This document shows positions 22,486 through 35,689 of a stretch of DNA of 64,000 bases, in pieces. This DNA comes from Sphagnum compactum (lineage: Eukaryota > Bryophyta > Sphagnopsida > Sphagnales). The stretch lies in NCBI GenBank assembly GCA_965153455.1, contig OZ234494.1, forward strand, positions 9,610,001 through 9,674,000, in the 5' to 3' direction. Numbering within the stretch: the first letter of the stretch is position 1; every line of letters starts with the position of its first letter. A program made the position numbers and the translations under genes. The notes under the pieces are model-generated. The model was not told the origin of the DNA and did no database searches. It saw nothing but the letters and a program-made list of their open reading frames with translations.

Positions 22486-23283
22486 GCTCATCAGGCACTG
22501 GTTCTTTGTTCAGGGTGTAAGCGAGCAAGCAGGGCCCCATCACAACACACAACTCACCCCCGCCCTCCGGCCCACCGCCACACACCCCCCCCCCCCCCCG
22601 CCGAAAAACAAGTAGGGTACTATGGAATGGTACGGAGCACTGTGAGAATCTCAGCACGTGCAGCTAAATCCTTGGAAGTTGGTCTACGTTTGGGAGCAGC
22701 GACGTTTTACCCACCAAATTTTGTCTTTTTTTCAGAAAATGTACTTGGAATTTGTTTGAATTTTTTTGTTTTCTAGTGTAAATTCGACTAACTTTCTTAA
22801 ATTTCTGGCCAAATTTTTGATATCACGAAAAAGAAAGTCCTACTTTTTAGTTTTTTTTCCTACAGGAAATAAATTCCATTAAAATTACACCATTGGCATG
22901 TTGAGTGGATAAACAATAACTTTGAAACCCTACAACCCTCTCATAAAGGGTGCTCTTCAAATATGTTAGGACATGATCTTCCAGTGCTTTACATGTTATT
23001 GCAGCTCTCAAAGTTATGTTCTGGACAAAAGCAATGTTGTTGGTTTCAAAATAAATGTTCAGAGTCATATTTGAAATTAATTTTGAGGGTCATAAAGCAC
23101 TCAGAGAAAAATTCCTAGGGAATTCACATGGCACCTTGTATCCATGAAAATTCAAGGTTTCATGCACTTTATTCTTTATTGAGTGGGAGGGATCTTACAG
23201 CAATTTAAGGATCTTAGGCTTACAATCTAAGAACCCCTAGCTACTCTTCCTATGCCTTGTGAAATTGCATATGCTCAGGTTCA

Positions 23284-24700
23284 TGATAATTGTTATGGTG
23301 TGCTTTACAATGGGTAAGGACCATGTGTGGGGAAATATTCCTGAAATGTGAGGCCATACTTGGCTACTACATCATCCTTGATCCCTTATTTAGGGAATGC
23401 CCCTACCTTGGCACATTACCTTACACAAATTGTTGTGGGCACTCATCCATGGACTTAGGGCCTTCATTTTTTTTCCCCTAGGGCCTTACCCTACACACTG
23501 TTATGGGCACTATTTGATGGCCTCCCAACTTGCACACAACTTATATACATGGAAGTTGAACCATGGTGAAACAATATGGGATAAGAATGAGGTAGTGTTG
23601 GAAACACTTAGAGAACACATTGGGAACGAACATGAAACACAAAATCACCCCTTCCCAAAGAAAAAAACGAAGGCCCCCCCTCCCCCCTGCCCCTTCTAAT
23701 TGGTTCCATAGAATTTTTATATCCAAAATAGTTTGTCGCCATTTTCAACGTGGACCAATACCCCCATTGTAAGTTAGGGGCATTTATTATGTTGTGTATT
23801 TGAGAGGGTCTGAAATTTGAATAGGTACTCATGCTCGGGAAGGAGGGTATTAGTGTAGGCAAAAGTGTATAGTGTTGTGGAATGCAACCATTGTGTGTCT
23901 ACATGATGCCCATCACTGGTGAATTGTGTTTAATTTTAATACTTGGTTTAATGGTTATATGTTCAAGGTTCATGAACTTCTGTGGCATTGTTGTATATAT
24001 CATGGTAGTCGTTCTCCGTGTTGAAACAAATGAGTAACAGCCATATTTGTTTGTGTGAAAATTCACACAAATGCAGAAACAAAGGCTAATAAAACAGGAA
24101 TATTCTGTCATTTGTTTCCTTTTTTTGGGAAAAAATGTAGTCACAAAAAATAATTTAATGAATTTTTTTCACCGCAGATCTACTTGGATTTGAGGGAGGG
24201 GGTTTGTACCGTGACGTGCACGCTTGTTTCTTGAAATCCGGAGTTGGGCCCTCCTCTCATCAATATTTTATTGTGGGTTTCATCAATACCAACTAAAGTA
24301 AGTTGTCAATTGGTATTTCTATTACCTACCTACCACCAGCCCTCAAGTTGGTACCATGCTAAAAATGCTAAAACTTTTAAATTATTTGTAAGTATCACAG
24401 ATCTCTCATTCTTGAAGTAAAAATCTTACATTTTTTGAGCTTCATTCATTTGAGCATTGATAAAACCCCTCACTTTTACATCTAAAAATAAGATAATTTC
24501 AAAAACTTTAATAATTTCAGAAAATAAGTTTTCAAATAACCACGAGCTTAATTATCAAAGGAAAGCCAAGCTACTTCTCATTGCCGCAAACGGAAATCAC
24601 TCTAAACCCTAGAATGCAACTGAAACAACAGGTAAAGGTGGGCAATGGGGGAAAAGAAAAACAGAAAAAAAACGAGCACGGAAACAAAGGTAGCAAATGT
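23284..24700. other. Non-coding stretch
   Basis: No supported gene. T- and C-rich low-complexity patches occur at 23465-23480 and 23670-23692. The rest shows nothing I can name. Confidence 0.6.
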
Positions 24701-24721
24701 AAACCACCTCGTTTCTAACGC

Positions 24722-24900
24722 TGCTCTTCCGCCAGTGCGACCATCTTCATGAACCTTCTAACGCTGTTTCTTATGCCAGTGCGAACAGCACTGGCCATCT
24801 TCATGAGCTTTTCCTTGTACATGGTCCCACTGGGCACGCTCTGAAACTAGGCAACAAAGGCCGCCCATGCGGATGCTGCACCAACACCGACAGTGGACAC
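24722..24900 (-). pseudogene. Short unrecognised coding-like fragment
   Basis: On the minus strand, after a GGTGTTGGTGCAG acceptor-like site, a frame reads ASAWAAFVA, stop, then FQSVPSGTMYKEKLMKMASA, VRTGIRNSVRRFMKMVALAE and a final stop at 24722. The basic helical text and the repeated LMKMASA / FMKMVALA element look protein-derived, but there is an in-frame TAG and no recognisable domain. It may be the last exon of a lost gene. Confidence 0.25.
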
Positions 24901-26289
24901 AACCCAACTTTCTATCCATCACAATCAATGTTTTTGTTGAAAAATGAGAAAACCCTTGTTCCAACACATGTTGTAAGAATCATCTTAACTTCTAAAGCGG
25001 GCTTTAACATCTTCACATAAGTTAACAGCCGGATGTTGATGCAACCCTGCCAAAATAAATTAGAGAACAAACATCCATCAGAAAGGTAAAAGGGAGATTG
25101 AAAAAGTCCCACCAACAGACAGCACCGAAAAGCGCAAATAAAAGGGCTTTGGGAGCCACACAAGAGAGCACCTGCGAGCTGTCAAAGCTGTCAAAATAAC
25201 AACACAAGACCTAATAAAACAATCATCGAAGTTCAGTTGTTTGTGCTTAGTGCAGAGTGCATATGTACTCATTAGTCGGTACAAGAGTATTGCCACAATA
25301 ATCTCATCAGCAAACGCTTTAGGCCAACGACATGTACACCTAGCAACCAATGCTGATTTCCACTTATGTCATAGTCAGTTTTTCTTTTTCATGTTCAAAG
25401 CTTAGCTGCACTTGCACCAACAACCCATGGCATGTTGCAAAACTTGCATCAAGCCATCAACTAAGCTAGCTATAGCTGGCAACATATGTTTTTTTTTTTC
25501 AGCTTTTCGACTAAGGGTGTTTAATGTTAAACTTTTAAAAGGTTACTACATGTTTTGGATTGTGAAAAAAAAATGGCCACATTATTAAAAAATTCTTCAA
25601 TAAGATCCAAAAATCCAAATGTTTTAGTGTATAAAAATGCAACAAACTACACCGTTTTTTAGTTTTTCTTGCTCCATGAACATTTGCTTTGATGATGTTT
25701 AGGCTCCATATTGAAATTAAATAGAGCTGAATTATGCAAAACCCAACAAGTTTTCAACTATAAAAAAACATTGCACAGTTGTTATTTTAGACTAAATTAT
25801 TGTCATTTATGGAAGAATTGAACCTCTTGAACTACCCATTGTAGCATAAGTGGCCTTCAAACAACAAATGCCTCTTATCAAAAGTGATAGTACAAAAAAA
25901 ATAGGTATTTTTTATATTTATAATTTAAAATTGATTATTTCAATTAAAAAAGTATATTCATTAAGAATTACACATTAAAAAATGCTAAAATTTAAAACAA
26001 GGAAATGGGTCAAGGAAGGTTCATAGCCTAAATGCAACAATTTGCATTGTGAAACCAAAAAACCAAAATCACCCATGTGTCCAAGAAATGTCACCATAGC
26101 TACTAAATCTAGGATGCCAAATCCAAGAGTTAAGATTGTAAGTTGTAACATAATCAAAAAATTGGCTTAACATCATGGAAACTAAAAGGATTTATGAAAC
26201 TTTGAAAGTTTGGTCAAGTTTCAAAGGATACAACAACATCAAGAATCATGATGCATGAATCATTGTACCACTTGTTCTCATGAAAAATT
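24901..26289. other. Non-coding stretch
   Basis: No supported gene or repeat. AT-rich; the open frames are short and lack family features. Confidence 0.6.
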
Positions 26290-28990
26290 TCTACTAAAAC
26301 AAGTTCACAACCATAGGTAGATGCACCCCAAGCCTATCATTACAGAGGCTAAACTTAAGGAACTTCAAAGTGGAAAAACATCTTTCAAACTCCACACCGC
26401 CTAAAACAAGGATGCTATCAATCTCAACAAGCTTGAAATACTCAAGTAGATTACGACACAATATTTTGGAGCTTGATATTGTACGCCATAATCGAGTCAA
26501 GAGGAAGCTGCATAGCAACAATTACTTGGTTTTTCATAGTCATTTTGAAAAAACCTTGTTGAATGTAAAGTGTTAAAACTGACAACATTTCAGGCATGTT
26601 AACTTCCTCATCACCTGATTCCATAACACAGACCACACGAGAACCTACATAATGCTACTTCAAAATTGCAAGATGTTTTTAGAAGGATGCCTCAACCCTT
26701 TTTGAAATCAGTACTTTGGGTAAATGATGCCAAATGCATCAAGTACTTCATGAAAAGGAATCTACTTTCCAACTGAAACAAGAAAGTTTTCACAATCTCT
26801 ACCACAATGTAGCCATCACACACATCACACTAATGAAAAACTTAAGGATATAAACATACATAATGTGATTTACCAATGAAAACTATTTGCATAACTAAAC
26901 CAATTAGTGACCACCTAAACCTTCAAATAACATTATAAACCCAAAAGATCATAATACAAACTTAAAAGCTCACTAGTCATATTCCAAACTTGAAACAAAT
27001 GGATGGGCTTTTAGGTTATAAAAATGGAAAGATAGGTCTCCAACTTAAAGGATGGGCCTCCAATGAAACCAAAATCACAAATGAAAAGAAAGATAGCTTG
27101 CAAGCCTTGATGTGCACAACTCAAGATTTAACATAAAATGATTTCAAGCATTGAATTGACACAAAAACTTTCAAATTGTGCAAAAACCCAAAACTATGGC
27201 AAACTTAAATTTTTTGGATAGGCTTTAAAGGTAGATACATTCTAGAATTAATAAGAACACAAGCCTCCAAGGTTTGATCTGCAAAATTGAAACAAGTAGA
27301 CATATGTGAAAGAAATGAAAAAACAACTAGAAGCAAACCTATGATGGTTGTTTCTACACCATTGGCAAATCGATTTTGGGCATCTTTTGTAACAAAAACT
27401 TTTTCCCCTAACAAGCGATCAATACACCAACAAAGTTTTTGATTGCCATTCAAATTGAAAATGAAATGTTCAAAATAAGAAAAAGGTAGTTGCTACCATT
27501 ACAAAGTGATGCTTTCATGAACACAATCGAGCAAGGAATGACATTCCTTGAATGCATCCACTTGAAACTTTGTGCAAGATCAACAAACTGAAAATACAAC
27601 TATCCTTGACAAATTTTCATTGCACTCACAAAGTTGCAAAAAAAAATGTTATTGTGTTGAGAAAATTTGATCAAGTTATGCACAGATTCCAAGAACGAAA
27701 AGATACAAAATAAGGACAATAACATGTCCAAATCAACAAGGTTTGTTGTAGCTTAAGAGTTTGCATCCATGTTTAGGGCCATCTTCATCAACAAGGTCTT
27801 ATATTTTGCCATCACCCACTTGGTTGGGCTAAGCATAAAAATCCATCTTGTTTTCATATTTCTTAATAATTTCAAACCTTTAGTTTCCATGTTGTTAACC
27901 AATTTTGTGAATTCCAAGCGGTGTTTGGACTTTTGCAAAAGTACTTATACAAGGATTGGAGTAGTGTTTCCATTCAATGCATTAAAGGAAAAGAAGACAA
28001 TGTCTGCACAACCAAGTTTGTTCTATGAAAGACACAATGCACCCCCAAGCTAAATGGGGCACATGTTTTTCAAATTTGTTTTGTCACACTTAACTTAACA
28101 CCTTGGAAAACATTAATGCCATCTAAACCAAATGCAACAAGCTTTGTTGCAATGTCAGTTCAACCTAAACCTCCTTCTTACAACAAAGATCCCACCACAC
28201 ATTTCATTAAATTTTCTACATTTGATCCACCAATGACTTGGGCCATGGACAGAAGTAGTAGTGTACGCACCCAATTGTCCAACACATACACATGTACCAA
28301 CAACAATTGTTGGTCGTTGATAGAAGTCACCTCATCACAATTAATTGAAAGGAATGAAGCTCCAACAATAGTTGGTTTTTAAGGCTTCCAAAACATGGTA
28401 ATGAATATGTTCCCCCATCACCCACCCAGAAGCAGTCCAATGATTTTTAGGCAAATTTTTTACTTTCAAAAATTCAAATAAAGGTTTCAAATAATCATAC
28501 TCAACCATGGGTCGACCATTTTCCAAAACATAAAAAAGAGTGGTGAACTAGACAATCTTGCGTCAATTCTCCCCAACATCAACATTACCAACTTGTTACA
28601 AAACAAACAAAGGTTATTGAGCGCTGAACAAAGCAAGATTTTGGACATGTTTATTGTTCTTGTCATAGTATATCCCATTGTCCTTCAACCCTTTGCTAGG
28701 AATGCCATAATATACTTGTTGTTTCCCCATGTGTTTTTCAAGATTATCACGTTTAGGCACAATGTGTTTAACTTGACTTGTAATTGTTTCACACACTGTG
28801 TAGTTGACAGATACCAACATATTATCAACCATTTTAGATTTTTCCCAAGAAAATTGAGTTGCCCAACTATCTTGCCATTTTGGACCAGCATCATAGTTCT
28901 TGTGTTTTTTGTTGGCTAGAAGTTTGACATTAATGTTTGTTTGTGTGGAGTCAGATTCCAAGTTGATTAGCGTTTCAAGTGAACTCACAC
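26290..28990 (-). pseudogene. hAT-superfamily transposase, heavily decayed
   Basis: Fragments in different frames on the minus strand line up in the expected order of a hAT transposase. Near 28980-28620 is a BED-like N-terminal region (IVPKRDNLEKHMGK, NKHVQN). At 28526-28344 is NGRPMVEYDYLKPLFEFLKV. At about 28360-28240 is the catalytic-core text NCDEVTS with VHVYVLDNWVRT. Then ASN-less insertion-domain text follows (RLEFTKLVNNMETKGLKLLR, NMKTRWIFMLSP) near 27930-27800. The C-terminal dimerisation domain is at 26430-26300 (LGGVEFERCFSTLKFLK, then NDRLGVHLP). Stops and frameshifts separate almost every block, so no protein can be made. I could not define terminal inverted repeats or an 8-bp duplication. 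Confidence 0.8.
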
Positions 28991-31900
28991 CACTTGCTTA
29001 CATTCAGTTTGATGAAATGATGATGGTTGCTTTGAGTGAGCCTTCTGGTGGAAGAAGTGCATAACTATTGGATGAGATCAAGCTTGGATTGAGCACAATT
29101 TTCCCACCATTTGTTGCATTGTGACTACCAAATAATGCTTTCACTTTGAAATTTGCCAGCAGCTTCAATGGAGCCATGAAATTGACAAAGAACTTTGTTG
29201 GCACACCTAAAAACTTTGTAATGCACACTATGCACCCAAAAGAAACATTGCCACAAAACACTAGTAGCAAACACTACAATTTGTTTAACAAATTATAGAA
29301 CCACCCTCAAGGGTAAGACTTTAAAAACTTGAATGTGCATAGTATACAATGTTGAATCATTGATCTTATTTCTTGAGTGCAATGTTATGGACATTAATGA
29401 CTAGTCCACTGACTGCATAGTGCACATCAAATTTCCAAAGATTATAACATCATCGAATGACTATTGTGACCTTCTAAATTTTAACGTTACTATTACAACT
29501 TAATCATGATTCTCAAGCAACTGCCATCTTTAGATTCATCAAAAGCATTAATGGGTGAATTAAAGCCTCAAGTTAATCAAAGCTTCATTATCCAACCTTC
29601 AAGTTGAAACTTGACAAGCACTTGTCATAACCATAATTACACAACATCACAACTTATAATGACGATGTACCTCTACACTTTAAAGGGTACACATTTTTTA
29701 CAATAGTTACTAGTAAATAAGTAATATGTATTTAGTACTTACACTTTTACAACTTACAATGTACAAATTTACAACATTATAATTTACTAGGGTAAATATT
29801 GAGTACTATGTAGTAGTACTATTTACTAAGGTTACAACCTACAAGTAGTTAATGGTAAGGTAGGTAGCTAAAATTAAAAAGCCAAGATGGCTTTTTGGCT
29901 CAAACCTTTACATTTATGTTTAAGACTACTCACTCTATTCTAAAACTTTAGTTGTAGACTTGTTGGTTAATATCTCAACCTCAAGGTAATTATTTTGACA
30001 ACATAAAAGGCCAAGATGTCACAACCTTGTGAAAATTGGAGGGCTAAAATAGAATCTAGACTACATGGTCCATAACCATAGAGCAAGCTCATGCTATTCC
30101 CATCATGGTGGGTGGAGTGATTGGGCTATCACATGGCCATGGACATATTATTCTGGCTATTCGGAAGCTTCTTTCCCCCGCTTTTTCCCTTGTACTTGGA
30201 GTATGACCTCTTTTTTTGGTAGAAAGCTAGTGATATTTAGCTAGAAAAAAAAAGTTGGTCATAACCACTAATCTTTGTTGAGATAAGCATCAGCCTTTTT
30301 TTATTGGTGAAATTTCATTAAAAAGCGAAATATTAAAAAATATAAAAAATCAAGTGATTTTGGAGTTTTCCAATTGCAAGAAGTGAGAAAAAGGTAATAA
30401 AAATCACCAGATTTTTATATATACTTTTCAATGTGTAGCCAAAATATGGAGAAACCTTCTTCTCAGGTCCACCTAGGTGTTGGTGCAATCCTTAGCCATC
30501 ATACAACTAGCACTTACACTGGTACCTTGACCTTGAGTGTGATCACTAGACCTTAGCTAATAGCTTGAGAACTAGACCTACGTATGCCGTTCAACCCTAC
30601 TCAGGTATCAACTTTTTGAAATTTTTTAAAAACACGTAATTATCAAGGGCTAGTTTTCAATCTGAATGTGAGAATTGATGGGTTGGTTATTGATCCAGGT
30701 ATCACCTAATGTGATGATACTAGAGGATTTTCAATGAGAGAAACCAGATGATTTTTGTGGATTTTGTTTTAGGGGCTGATTTTTGTAAATTTTGTTTTGA
30801 GGCCAGGGATGATGCCATGCATAGGACTGCCTGGTTTGTTACAAGGTTTCACTAATGTTGACTTTAGGTATAGGGTAGATAAAAGCATAACATTGCTTTT
30901 ACTTAGTGCCTAGAAGTAGGCTAATAGTAGATATCCTCAGTCTTTTCCCAGAAATAGCATGATATTTTTAAAAAATCTTTCCAAGTAGAACTGCACATAA
31001 TCAAGCAAAACTATGTAAAGTGGAAAAAAACAAGTCCAAGAAAAAAGCTCATTAGGGGAATTTAGGATCCTCCAGGGAAGAGGGTGAAACTAGTGAGTTG
31101 GCATCTAGATGCTAGATGAGTTTTAATTACAAAATAAATTTAAAAAAAATTGGACTACACCAAAAGGTGGTGACATGACTTTGATTTTCTTTTTCTTCTT
31201 TTTGCTAATGGTGTGACATGCACTCAACACCCTCACACTTTTACACCATAGGCTTTGCCCAAAGTTGAATTTTCACAACTTATAAAGTTGAATTAAAAGG
31301 AATCTATATCATGAGTCTATTTTGGGAATATTCAAGCTAATCAAAGTGACTTCTTGTCAGAAAAAAATGAACTTTGGGCGATACCCCACAATTAATTAAT
31401 AGAGCTAAATATTAAATGTATGCATATAACACTGTTTTTCTTCATTGGAAATTCCTTGAGTGTTTTTTTTTTTTTTTTTTTGAGTAAAGTGAGAGAGGAT
31501 TCCCCAAAATCTATTTATCAATGAAAACGCAATGGACATAATCTATGACCCCGCTTTTCTTCTCTCAGGAGAGACTGGAAGCAACCTTTGCAAGGGAGAA
31601 ACAAGACAAACAAGGTCAGAAAACTTTTTCCCTTCTTTCTTTCTCTGCTCCAGTTTCTATTCTGCACAACAGAGCTGTACTGGCCAACAGCAGCAGAATG
31701 AGGGCAAAGACTTGCAATGCAATAGAATAATGAACTGACTTGACTGCAGTGGATAGAGTTCAATCAAGAGGATGATCATATTGAGGCATGATCTCTTCAT
31801 TCTTTAACAATAAAGGTGGCCATGAGCTTCACAGTACGTAAACCCTGCGTGAAAAGGGGTTGCCCACAAAATCAGAGGAAAAATTTCTCTTGATTAATAT

Positions 31901-32030
31901 GGCCTCAAAATACACAATAAAAATCTCCCATGGGTTTTAGGTTTTAATTTTTTGCCTGAGGAGGTCACAATGTTGAACAAATATAGAGAAATTGGAAATG
32001 TGAATTGTGTTGAAAGATGATGGGGAATAT

Positions 32031-32050
32031 GTGTGTGTGTGTGTGTGTGT
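32031..32050. repeat. (GT)n microsatellite
   Basis: An uninterrupted GT run of about ten units in non-coding DNA. Confidence 0.9.
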
Positions 32051-34594
32051 TAAATATATGAATGGATTCTTTGAGAAAACTATAAAATAATGGAGAATTT
32101 GAAATTGAATACTTTATCTCATGAAAATTAAGTCACCCTCCTTTGGGAGCATGCATGGGATAAGGAACTTATTTCTAGCCCATCTCTCTTTGACGCTTTG
32201 AGATATTGCATGTTTTGGCCATAGTGGATAAGCTAATTATGGACAAAGAGGGGTCAAAGGCCTTTTATTGGAGGGAGGAGCTGTCCCTAAAATCAACAAA
32301 AACTGAAAATGAAATGATAAAAAATTAATAATAATAATGCTTTCAGTAAGTAACCACAAATTTGAAAATGATAATTAAAATATTTGTGTTTCATATCTGG
32401 CTAAAATTTTCCTGCACATGGTGGTCACTTTCTCTACACCTTCTTGCGGATCATCAATCAAACATCCATGGAATCCAAATATTCTTTGAAAAAGTGTGAT
32501 CTAGATTGTGAGAAGTGTCCTCACTAATAATGACTTGTAGAACTTCAAATTTGGCACCCAACCCTCACAACCATTGGAAGAGTACTTCCTTATTGTGAAT
32601 TTGTTCATTTTGAATGCTTGTTGCTAGAAACATTAGTTATATCAAGCCTAGATATGAATTGTTGTGTCATGTCCTTCATATAGTAGTCCAAAACCATAGA
32701 AAGTTTGAGAAGAATGCTATCCATGCTAGAAGGTCTTTTGAGCATGGACATAATATTCTAGTGAAGATGTAAGAGAATTCGTTGTATAAATAATTGTACA
32801 ACTTGTGGACTGAATAAATGCAACATCTATGTTTCGAATGTGATGATATGGTCAAATGGTTTTCTAAAATACTTTCAGATTCAATTGTCATATAATAAGA
32901 AGGGGTGAAATCCAATAGGGTTAAATTTTCAACAATTTTCAAGAGCGTAAAATATGTTGGTCTAGGTGTGATTGCTTCTTGAATATGAAGTATTATATTT
33001 CATGCAATTGTGACTCCTAATTTGTGCCCAATGACGGCATATGCCAAAACAATAGGAAAAGATACTTTATAGTAATAAGCACTGAATGTGTATTTATATT
33101 GAAACATATGATTTTTAAAGAGCAAGATTGTAAAGTTGCTTATTATTTTTACTTCAATGCTTGTGACTTTTTTTCACATTTTTGTATGTAATAGATGTGA
33201 CAACAATAGTTGCACTATTTATAATTCCTCATCTATATTTACATTTTCTGTGAAGATGACTAGTGCACCAATTGTGACATCATTTGTGTGGTTTAATGTC
33301 ATATCATGTAGCTAATGTTGAACATTTGTTGCATTGGTGTCCATATTGACATGTAAAATTTCAAAGTTTGAAATATTTTTTCTAAGAATGATGTTGTTGT
33401 GTTGGGAGCAAATTAAGAATGGTGGCTTTTTCTTTAGGTTTTTATTTAATGTTACATTTCTTTTTCTTCACCTTGTCATAAATTAAAATTATGACAAACT
33501 ATGGTTTTTTGGGTGTTTTTTTGGTTTAAAACTTGGTTTGATTAATAAATATGTTTCTATTTGGCCACAAATACCAAAAAGTAACATAAATTCATTTGGA
33601 AATTAAAATGCTTATTTAATGACATTTGAAACACGCCCTAGGGCAAGGTATGTGTGTTGAGAATACAATTCATTGGCCAAATAGTTGGAGGGTGAAGAAA
33701 ATAGTAGGCTTGCTAGTTTTCTGGTTTATGGAGTTTTCTTACAATGTAATATTTCAATGCCAGCACACCTGATTTTGTTTGAAGAAACAAATGACCTAGT
33801 GTTGACATTAATGATCATCTTCCAAATGATCCTAGGTATTGCACTACCATACATTAAAAATCATTGACACTAAAGATATCCGTCAAGTCAGGCGATCAGG
33901 CAATTTTGGTAGTAAACTGAGTTTCATCCCCTCTTTCCTTTTTCCTGAGGGCCTGCACTTCTGCTACATATAGTTTCACTGCTCCTACCTATACAACTAC
34001 TATAATTACTCTCGAACCTTGTGCATTAAATGCTGGGTTTCAGCATTTGATACTGAGATTTAATCAAATTTCCTTATTTTGCGGATGCCACTCAAAGAGG
34101 GGATAGGGGGTGAAAGAGAGGGTGACTTTACAGATAACTTTACTAGTTGAGAAAGAAACCATAGTAAGGTCAGTGTCATTCGAAACTTCTGGGAACTGGG
34201 TAATGAAAAAGAAATGAGCAAGCATAACTTATAGGACTGTGCTCTATAGGTTAGACTTGTCCACCATTGAAAGGATTGAAGCAAGTAGTTCTAAATTTTA
34301 ATTTCAAACTTTGACCTAACAACAATTATAATGGTTTAAAGTACAAGAAACTTTGAAAATAGTAGATGGGTTGAGTCTTCATTAATTCTAAAAAAGTCTG
34401 AAATTGACGGAAACGTATTATATTGATTTGGCAAGAAAAATAATTTAAAAGGGGAAAAATTTGTCCATACCCAAGTCACGTATGGAGGTGATAATGCAAG
34501 ATTGTTACATGCCACTTCCCACTAAATATTAATGACTTTGATGTTTAGGAGGAATTTATTAATTCTCAATAATTTCATAAACATAACATTGACA

Positions 34595-34673
34595 AAAATA
34601 ATGTAGATTTGTCAACTTTGATAAAATGTTTCGATGAATATTTTTATCAAAGTTGAAAATTCTACATTATTTT
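34595..34673. repeat. Imperfect hairpin with about 30-bp arms
   Basis: The left arm contains AATAATGTAGA and GTCAACTTTGATAAAA; the right arm contains TTTTTATCAAAGTTGA and TCTACATTATT, its reverse complement with a small mismatch bulge. The loop is about 18 bases. A MITE relic or a hairpin RNA source are both possible. Confidence 0.75.
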
Positions 34674-35689
34674 AATTCAAAGTCTACATGTATTTTTATC
34701 AAAGACTTGTGAACTTTAATTATAATTTAAGATTCATGTTTCAAAATATAAATAATGTCTTATTTCATAGGCCATTAAGTTTTAAAATATGGTAGTTGAA
34801 TGAAAAGGTGAAATAAAAATGCACTTGAATGTGAATCATGCACTCTTAAATAATAACATGCGCAAAGGAATCTTAAAGTTTTCAAAACCTTGGTGTAATA
34901 CATATATGTTGATAATAGGTTGAAAGACATGTGATTTATGATTAACATGCAATGGATTTCAACCAAGATATTAAAATTTTGAATAAAGTACAATTTGAAA
35001 TCAAGAACCAAACTTTGAATATGTTTTAAGTACATAAAAAATGGGAAAATTTTATAATTAAGAAAATTAAAAATCATTGTGATCAACTTTTATGGTTTTT
35101 TGCCCTTTTAAATTTGCACCCAATTTGCAAGCGTTGGTGTATTGCCCCCAAACTAGACATGATTATTTTATTTTACGCCTTTTTTGTTGATTTTTTTGCT
35201 TTCATTTTCCTTCTTGTAAAGCTTGTATGACAATAAGTCATTCATATTCCCATGGATTCAATTCAACTAATGACACACATTGAAAGAAAATTGTAACCCT
35301 TACAAGATATTCATGGGATGTAAAAATCACCAATGATTTGATAAATTCTCAATATTTTCAATATTTTTCAAATATATTTTATTAATGTAATACGATGATA
35401 GTTTCAACATATGATTGTACGATAATTAATGAAATTTGAAAATTTCATGCCAAGAATAAATATTTTTGAATATTCCAAAAGATTATGTATTTTCCTTCAA
35501 TTTTTTTAACAAGTAAAATATTACAACATTTTTACAAATAATGTAATTAATGGAAAAGATGCCAAGGTATGATGGTAGTAAATAAATTATAAATATGGAA
35601 ATCACATTCATGTATAATAAATTATGAAATAAACAAGATGACCTTTTTTCTAGTAGGTCATGTTTGCATAAAGGACAAGGATCAGCAAA

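Larger units (their letters stand above)
20053..23283. repeat. Right arm of the large inverted repeat
   Basis: This is the inverted partner of 3096-5510; shared blocks read in opposite orientation and the same order. The outer end is near 23283 (CATATGCTCAGGTT). Compared with the left arm it carries about 1.1 kb of extra sequence (21390-22485) and keeps about 100 bp near 20570-20690 that the left arm lacks. A long C run lies at about 22585-22599. The plus strand holds the second copy of the small unrecognised gene. Confidence 0.8.
28991..35680. other. Long non-coding stretch
   Basis: No supported gene. It holds a poly-T run at 31463-31481, a (GT)10 microsatellite at 32031-32050 and an inverted repeat at 34595-34673. 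The ORF at 29004-29270 on the minus strand just upstream of the hAT remnant has no recognisable domain and may be flank or intron of that element. Confidence 0.55.

Noticed and set aside
22142-22657. 171-codon proline-rich minus-strand frame
   Set aside because: The openness comes from C-rich tracts and the frame crosses the boundary between the arm and the extra right-arm segment.
3096-23283. LTR retrotransposon
   Set aside because: The arms are inverted rather than direct, and no reverse transcriptase, integrase or primer-binding site is visible.
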